From assembly GCA_035528905.1 (NCBI GenBank), contig DATKXU010000126.1:1-27361 (forward strand): DNA of 27,361 nucleotides, written 5' to 3'. This DNA is from DATKXU01 sp035528905. GTDB lineage: Bacteria > Armatimonadota > UBA5829 > DTJY01. Below, piece by piece: positions 22,464 through 27,361 of the stretch. The stretch's first letter is position 1. Each line of letters begins with the position of its first letter. The translations under genes were made by a program, and so were the position numbers. The notes beneath the pieces were generated by a model, which made no database searches, had not been told where the DNA came from, and saw only the letters and a program-made list of their open reading frames with translations.

Positions 22464-23390
22464 ATGTTAGCGTTGATAGCTGCTTGTACATTCGGAACGG
22501 TTACCCTGCTGGTCGTGGGACTCACGATGAAATCCGAGCGAGAGATCATGCAGGAGAGAATGCGGGCCCACTCGCAGGTCGGCCAAGTCGGGCCAAGCGT
22601 AGTCGAGCTCGACTTGGAGGCCGCGTTCAGAGAGCGAATTCTGCTGCCGTTCCTGCGGTGGTTCGCGGGTATCGGGATGCGGTTCACGCCGAGCGGCGCG
22701 ACTCAGGCTATAGAGGAGAAACTGGAAACTGCCGGCCGGCCCTGGAATCTGGGCAGCAGAGAGTTCGTGGGGCTGAAAGTTCTCTCCATTCTGATCTTTG
22801 TGGTTTTGGGCATAGTGGCGTGGAGGGTTAGCGACACCTCGCCGCCTCTAAGGCTGCTACTTCTGATAGTTATCATCTTCATTGGGGTCATCTTGCCGGA
22901 TTTCCTGCTCCAGCGCGCCATCAACCAGAGGCAGTTCAGGATACGGAGGGCTCTCGCCGATACGCTGGACCTTCTGTCGGTAAGCGTGGAAGCGGGATTG
23001 GGCCTTGATGGCGCAATGCAGAAGGTGATCGAGAAGCTGAAGGGCCCGCTGTCGGACGAGATGGGGCGTGCGCTTCAGGAGATGCAAATCGGCAAACTCC
23101 GCGCGGATGCTCTCAAAGACATGGCGAAGCGTGTGAAGGTGCAGGAGTTGAGTACGTTCGTCGCGGCTGTTTGCCAGGCGGATCAATTGGGCGTGAGCAT
23201 CGCGAAAGTCCTGCGGGTTCAAAGCGAGACGCTCAGAACTCAGCGCAGCCAGAGAGCTCGGGAGGCGGCAGCGAGACTCCCGGTGAAGATGCTTTTTCCG
23301 TTGGTCATTTTCATATTCCCTGTGATTTTCATTGTCATTGCCGGTCCTGGAGCAATCCTTATAGCCAGGGCCTTCGGGATTGGCAAGTAG
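22464..23390 (+). CDS. tadC: Tad inner membrane platform protein TadC
   Basis: A 308-residue integral membrane protein with the same overall plan as TadB: an N-terminal helix (about 2-19), paired helices near 108-150, a T2SSF domain (about 163-290; TLDLLSVSVEAGLGLDGAMQKV, ADQLGVSIAKVLRVQSETLR) and a final hydrophobic hairpin (PVKMLFPLVIFIFPVIFIVIA). It partners TadB in the inner membrane platform. Start ATG at 22464 has GGAAGGG upstream. It is the last recognised Tad gene; no tadD or tadF follows, and the next gene has its own strong promoter. Confidence 0.94.
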   Translation: MLALIAACTFGTVTLLVVGLTMKSEREIMQERMRAHSQVGQVGPSVVELDLEAAFRERILLPFLRWFAGIGMRFTPSGATQAIEEKLETAGRPWNLGSREFVGLKVLSILIFVVLGIVAWRVSDTSPPLRLLLLIVIIFIGVILPDFLLQRAINQRQFRIRRALADTLDLLSVSVEAGLGLDGAMQKVIEKLKGPLSDEMGRALQEMQIGKLRADALKDMAKRVKVQELSTFVAAVCQADQLGVSIAKVLRVQSETLRTQRSQRAREAAARLPVKMLFPLVIFIFPVIFIVIAGPGAILIARAFGIGK

Positions 23391-23439
23391 GTCCTGCGTG
23401 TGCAGCTTCCGCACCGACCCCCCACGGACTCCTACGGCT

Positions 23440-23498
23440 CTGGCAAGCCCGCTGGTCGTTGCCAGGAGTATTGGAACCTGTTTCCGCCTGGGAAACAG
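23440..23498 (+). terminator. Two stem-loops after tadC (possible end of Tad transcript)
   Basis: CTGGCAA (23440-23446) pairs with TTGCCAG (23459-23465), and CTGTTTCC (23478-23485) with GGAAACAG (23491-23498). Neither is followed by a T-run, so factor-independent termination is doubtful, but they lie between tadC and the next promoter. Confidence 0.35.
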
Positions 23499-23563
23499 AT
23501 CGATTCCCACAGCGATGGACGGCGCACGGTCCTGGTAATATTGCCGGTTTTCTGCCATGCATA

Positions 23564-23592
23564 TTGACAAAGGTGCTCACACAAGCTATACT
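23564..23592 (+). promoter_or_regulatory. Near-consensus sigma70 promoter for the PEP-CTERM operon
   Basis: TTGACA (23564-23569), a perfect -35 box, and TATACT (23587-23592), five of six for -10, are separated by 17 bases. Start of transcription would be near 23599. The leader to the GTG at 23650 is about 50 bases and includes GGAGG (23636-23640). Confidence 0.8.
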
Positions 23593-23649
23593 AATACTTG
23601 CATGTAGCCTAACATGGCACGGCAGGCGAAGGGCTGGAGGGCCCGCGAA

Positions 23650-24405
23650 GTGGTAAGCGTAGGACAGAAGATCTCAGTACTTGCAGCCCTGCTGCTGGTT
23701 GTCTGTACGGTTCCCGCTGTAGCCGTGAACCAGATAGTGAACGGGAGCTTCGAGGATGGCGTTGTCGGCTTCTGGCAGAATCCGAGCGACCAGCCGCTAC
23801 CGCCGCCGTGGAACAAGTGGTATGCCAAAAGTTTGAGCTGGAGTATCAATGTAGACGGGCACGATAATGTACCCACTACCCCGCCGCCTGATGGTGAGCA
23901 CTGTGCAAGCGCCTGCGGAGGACTAGCAACCCCTGCCGGCGGCATCTGGCAGGAAGTGGATGTATTGCCTGGACTGCCGTTTCTGCTGAGCGGCATGTTT
24001 TACGCCGGCAACCAATCGGACGCTTCGACCACGGTTGTGGCGCAGTTCTGGCTCTTCAACAGCCCCCCGAGCTTCAATCCAACTACAGGTGACCTGGTTA
24101 CCGTCGGCGGCGTTGCCGCTTTGGACTACTCAGGCCCTCGAACTGCTAACTGGACCGGTTTCCGGGGTGGAGGTCTAACGTCCACCGGCGAGCGCATCTA
24201 CGTCGTCTCGCGGTTCAAATTGGCTGAAGGGTGGGGCGTGTACGGAATGCATATGGACAGCCTTACGCTGCACGTCGTTCCCGAGCCCGGAACCCTGGTA
24301 TCGCTTATAGGGTTGGGCGGTATGCTGGGTTTCGCAATCCGGAGGGCGAAGAATAGCGAACGCGCAGGCAGACGGGCTGTCCGGCGCGGCAGTTTTCGCC
24401 CCTAA
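23650..24405 (+). CDS. PEP-CTERM sorting-domain protein
   Basis: A 251-residue exported protein: signal peptide (hydrophobic 8-20, cleavage near AVA), a beta-sandwich-like domain beginning VNGSFEDG, and a C-terminal VPEPGTLVSLIGLGGMLGFAIRRAKN, a clear PEP-CTERM signal (Val-Pro-Glu-Pro, hydrophobic helix, basic cluster). In other bacteria this signal is handled by an exosortase, giving surface or exopolysaccharide-linked proteins. Here about 20 basic residues follow the RR, longer than usual. I chose GTG at 23650 since GGAGG is nine bases upstream; the in-frame ATG at 23614 has no binding site and would sit only about 15 bases after the predicted transcript start. The following gene begins about 30 bases later. 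Confidence 0.85.
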   Translation: MVSVGQKISVLAALLLVVCTVPAVAVNQIVNGSFEDGVVGFWQNPSDQPLPPPWNKWYAKSLSWSINVDGHDNVPTTPPPDGEHCASACGGLATPAGGIWQEVDVLPGLPFLLSGMFYAGNQSDASTTVVAQFWLFNSPPSFNPTTGDLVTVGGVAALDYSGPRTANWTGFRGGGLTSTGERIYVVSRFKLAEGWGVYGMHMDSLTLHVVPEPGTLVSLIGLGGMLGFAIRRAKNSERAGRRAVRRGSFRP

Positions 24406-24435
24406 GTGGGTAATAACCATACTCGGTGGGTCGCG

Positions 24436-27249
24436 ATGCAGGTCTGCATAAGACATATCAACTTTCTTCTAGCGGTAGTGCTGCTTTTCACCGCCTCCCA
24501 TATCCCGGCGGCCGCGCACACTTCGGTCTTGCGGAACGGCTCGTTCACCGACGGATTGAACGAGTGGATGGTGAACAGCGAGTTCGGCGACTGGAACCCG
24601 CTAACGGCCGACTTAGCCGCCAAATTGTACCCGCCGAGAGAGAGCTTCAAGTGCGTCGTGCTCTATCAGAACCTGAACGTCACCGACGTTTCCGGCAAGA
24701 GCTTCCTGGCATACCTTTGGCTTAGGAAAGTGAGAGCATGGGGCGGCCGCACTGTGGCTGCATACGTGGACTATCTGGATACCAGCGGCCACCTGCAACG
24801 CATCAAGGTGCTTGACCCGGAAAACGATAGCACCGTCTATCAGGAATGGACTCCCTTCAGCAGCACATTCTCTTTCCCGGCTAATGCCTCGAGGCTTGTA
24901 AAGTTTTCCCTGGCGAAAGAAGACTACGGGGACTTCGATGTTGACGGCGTAATGCTGCTGGCCGATGCAGTGGTTCCCGTGGGGGCACCACACCAAATCC
25001 AGAGTGTCAGCGCAGACCAGGGTCCCTATGGATCGCTATTGACGATAAACGGGGTGAACTTCGGCGCCAATGCCTCTGGAAAGGGCCGGGTTTCCATCGG
25101 CGGGAGTTCGGATGGCGTCGTTGTGCAAAGCTGGTCGGGTAGTCAGGTCGTGGTGCGGGTTCAGGAGCCGGCAAGGAGCGGCCCGATCTACGTTATTGCC
25201 GACGACGCTGAGAGCAGCGGCAGCTTCTCGTACACTGTCACGTCGCCGCACTTCACGATAGATGTGATCAATCCGGAGCTGAGTGTAATCCAGGGGCAGG
25301 CGGCCAGATTTGTCGTGCGGGCGAACTTCCTAAACGGCTTTATCGCGCGGGACGGGATCAGCTTCGTCGTGCCTGAGGCCCCGGCCGGCTCCGTTACCTT
25401 TAGTCCGGTTTCCCTGAACAACCACGGCGGGGTGCTGGCGAGCATCGCCACCAGCGGCTTGGCACCCGGCACCTACCGATGGCATGTGCAGTCTGTCGCA
25501 GGCGGCTCTGCTGCCAGGTGCGCCCCTCTTACTCTGAAGGTCGTCAATGTGAGCGAAATAGAGTTCTGCACCCGAGGGACTCTCGGGGAGCGGACGGTTC
25601 TCAGCTCCTTAAGCATCACGAAGCAGCAGCGCGTGTACGTTTACTGCACAGCGATAACTTCGGAGGGGGAAAGGCTTCCGGACGATACGCCCTTCACATT
25701 GACATGCACTAGTCCGTACCTGGAGGTTTTTCCAATCCAGTGGGGCGGCTATGAAATATACTCGGCCGCAAGTGTTACTACAAGCTTCACCGCTTCTTAT
25801 CCTGATGGATACTCTGAAGCCTTGCCGGTAACAGTCAGCCTTCCCAGCTCGCCGCAAGTACAAACGATAGACCTCAGCCCCAACCAGGTTACCAATAGGG
25901 GCGATCAGACTATAACTTTTTCCACGACCGCTACCGGCCCGGTTGATGCCTGCTGCGACTACACGCTCGGCAGCCTGGTAGATTATAGCTATGCCTGGAG
26001 CAATGGGGATAAGACGTTTACTGCCAGCGGCCGCGTGCCGGAGGGAGTCGAACCGGGTGACTACCTCTTCCATGCATGGATCCGCTCGGATCCACAAACC
26101 GAACGGGTCACGCGGCTGACCGTGGTGGGCGATCCCGATCGCGGAATGCTCAAGGGATCCGTATTCGTTCTGGAGACTGGCTTGTGGTACGACACAACGG
26201 GAGTGCTGGAGCTTTACGATTCCGCGGGCGGCAAGGTCGGTGAGCACCAGCTTTCCGCCCCGTGCGATTTCACGGTGCCCTACGTGCCAGTGGGAACGTA
26301 CCGTCTGCGCTTCGTGCCCGGCGATGGCCTGGAATCCCAGTGGTATGCCAACTCCTATGCTCACACGGCTGCTTGTCCGGTGACAGTGACGCCCGATGGG
26401 ATTGTAGAGGACGTGTATTTCTTCTTGTCGCGGGCCAATACCCAGCCTCTCGCCGTCAGCAACACGGATCCGACTGGTGGAGCCGCGAATGTTCCTGCCG
26501 ATAAAGCGGTTACCGCCGTCTTCAACAAGCCTGTGGACACGGCGACTATCACGACCAGCACGTTCAGGCTGGAAGATGGCGCCGGCAATCCTGTGGCCGG
26601 CAGTGTAACATGCGACGGGATCAACGGTACTTTCGAGCCATCAGCCGATCTCTCGCCGGAGGTCAAGTATACGGCTACCATCACCACAGGCGTGAAAGAC
26701 ACCGACGGCGGAGCGATGATGACGAACTACACCTGGACGTTCACCACAAGCAGCAATTCCTTTGCCGATGCAAAGCTGCTGCCGGACGGTGCGCCGGTCT
26801 CGCTCACCGGCAAGGCGCTGTACTATGTGCAGGGTACCTTTGGCTACATAGAGGAGTTCAATCGGGCCAGCGGCATCAGAATCGAAGGCTCCATCACGGG
26901 GGCCGAGGGAGATGTGGTCTCGGTGAGTGGGACGATGCAAACCACGGGCGGGGGTGAGCGGTATATCCAGGTTGATTCGATGTCAACCACCGGGTCTGCG
27001 GAAACCAGGCCGCTGGGTGCGAACATGAGGACGTTGAAGACGGACCTGATGAGCGGTCTCTACGTGACCGCGTGGGGAAGAGTGTCTCTCGGATCCGTCA
27101 CCTCGAGCTCGTTCGTGATAAACGATGGCTCAGATGCCGAGGGACTCATGATTCGGACGGCATCGCCGCCGAGCGTGGCAGAGGGCCAGTTTGTGGTAGT
27201 CACCGGTGCCGCCGGGTTCGACGGCGTGCGAGTAATTTACTCGAAGTAG
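24436..27249 (+). CDS. Large secreted multi-domain protein (IPT/TIG, Ig-like and Big_5 modules)
   Basis: A 937-residue exported protein: signal peptide (cleavage after AAA at 25-27); a module opening LRNGSFTDGLNEW (about 32-180) that starts like the preceding PEP-CTERM protein; an IPT/TIG domain (about 185-270, LLTINGVNFG); Ig-like stretches (about 275-565); a carboxypeptidase-regulatory-like beta-sandwich (about 569-668, LKGSVFVLETG, VPVGTYRLRFVPGDG); a Big_5-like domain (about 674-771, TDPTGGAANVPADKAVTAVFNKPVD); and a C-terminal region (775-937) with two OB-like halves (YYVQGTFGYIEEF, YVTAWGRVSL). No catalytic motif or anchor was found. It may act in adhesion or carbohydrate binding. ATG at 24436 is preferred, being directly followed by the signal peptide; GTG at 24406 is the alternative. 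It probably shares the transcript of the PEP-CTERM gene. Confidence 0.82.
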   Translation: MQVCIRHINFLLAVVLLFTASHIPAAAHTSVLRNGSFTDGLNEWMVNSEFGDWNPLTADLAAKLYPPRESFKCVVLYQNLNVTDVSGKSFLAYLWLRKVRAWGGRTVAAYVDYLDTSGHLQRIKVLDPENDSTVYQEWTPFSSTFSFPANASRLVKFSLAKEDYGDFDVDGVMLLADAVVPVGAPHQIQSVSADQGPYGSLLTINGVNFGANASGKGRVSIGGSSDGVVVQSWSGSQVVVRVQEPARSGPIYVIADDAESSGSFSYTVTSPHFTIDVINPELSVIQGQAARFVVRANFLNGFIARDGISFVVPEAPAGSVTFSPVSLNNHGGVLASIATSGLAPGTYRWHVQSVAGGSAARCAPLTLKVVNVSEIEFCTRGTLGERTVLSSLSITKQQRVYVYCTAITSEGERLPDDTPFTLTCTSPYLEVFPIQWGGYEIYSAASVTTSFTASYPDGYSEALPVTVSLPSSPQVQTIDLSPNQVTNRGDQTITFSTTATGPVDACCDYTLGSLVDYSYAWSNGDKTFTASGRVPEGVEPGDYLFHAWIRSDPQTERVTRLTVVGDPDRGMLKGSVFVLETGLWYDTTGVLELYDSAGGKVGEHQLSAPCDFTVPYVPVGTYRLRFVPGDGLESQWYANSYAHTAACPVTVTPDGIVEDVYFFLSRANTQPLAVSNTDPTGGAANVPADKAVTAVFNKPVDTATITTSTFRLEDGAGNPVAGSVTCDGINGTFEPSADLSPEVKYTATITTGVKDTDGGAMMTNYTWTFTTSSNSFADAKLLPDGAPVSLTGKALYYVQGTFGYIEEFNRASGIRIEGSITGAEGDVVSVSGTMQTTGGGERYIQVDSMSTTGSAETRPLGANMRTLKTDLMSGLYVTAWGRVSLGSVTSSSFVINDGSDAEGLMIRTASPPSVAEGQFVVVTGAAGFDGVRVIYSK

Positions 27250-27312
27250 GGCGCTTGTTGGCGTGCGAACGCGGAAGGACGCGTTTCGCAGACTCGGGAG
27301 GACATCCCGCAG

Positions 27313-27361
27313 ATGAAACCGTTAAGATACAGCGTGCTGCTGACTGTGCTGGTTAGCGTTA
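27313..27361 (+). CDS. Start of a secreted protein (cut by window end)
   Basis: ATG at 27313 is preceded by GGGAGGA (27296-27302) at about ten bases and opens MKPLRYSVLLTVLVSV, a basic and hydrophobic start typical of a signal peptide. Only 16 codons are visible, so no function can be given. It follows the large secreted protein by 63 bases and may share its transcript. Confidence 0.6.
   Translation, partial: MKPLRYSVLLTVLVSV

Noticed and set aside
23391..23563. Possible riboswitch leader after tadC
   Set aside because: Hairpins are present, but they lie upstream of the promoter at 23564 and I could not match cyclic di-GMP, cobalamin or other known aptamer cores.

Overview
The window looks like a chromosomal segment of a diderm, GC-rich environmental bacterium. 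Evidence for an outer membrane is a secretin, a barrel protein ending in Phe, and two proteins with clear lipoboxes. The mix of sulfatase, GH28 pectinase, fucose-isomerase-like and URO-D-like enzymes, a PEP-CTERM protein, an atypically ordered Tad pilus locus and many intergenic hairpins fits Armatimonadota or the planctomycete/verrucomicrobial groups. That placement is an inference; no rRNA or marker gene is present.

Layout. Positions 1-336 are the 3' end of a sulfatase. Positions 504-2670 are a tightly overlapping ABC exporter operon (ATPase, permease, membrane-anchored TPR protein). Positions 2982-6160 carry a fucose/arabinose-isomerase-like protein, an iron-sulfur flavoprotein and a uroporphyrinogen-decarboxylase-like protein. 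A secreted GH28 polygalacturonase (6248-7780) with its own promoter follows, convergent with a second, divergent isomerase-family gene on the minus strand (7833-9326). Together with the sulfatase this reads as a plant or algal polysaccharide utilisation neighbourhood.

Positions 9833-10684 encode a putative surface barrel protein. Positions 11014-23390 hold one Flp/Tad pilus locus in the order flp, cpaA, tadE, tadG, cpaB, cpaC, lipoprotein 1, lipoprotein 2, cpaE, cpaF, tadB, tadC. The pilin is cleaved by CpaA, driven by the CpaF ATPase through TadB/TadC, positioned by CpaE, and exits through the CpaC secretin stabilised by CpaB. No CpaD/RcpB, TadD or TadF is seen; two paralogous lipoproteins of unknown family occupy the CpaD/RcpB slot.

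After a near-consensus promoter at 23564-23592 there is a PEP-CTERM protein and a 937-residue secreted multi-domain protein, then the first codons of another secreted protein at the window end.

Intergenic DNA is unusually structured: tandem heptamer and octamer arrays (2801-2900, 9406-9461), a run of hairpins before flp, a dispersed GTAGCCGCAG-type hairpin seen twice, and a 42-bp duplication of the cpaA tail flanking a palindrome cluster. These, and the lipoprotein pair inside the Tad locus, are the most interesting features. No tRNA, rRNA, CRISPR, transposase or recognised riboswitch was seen.
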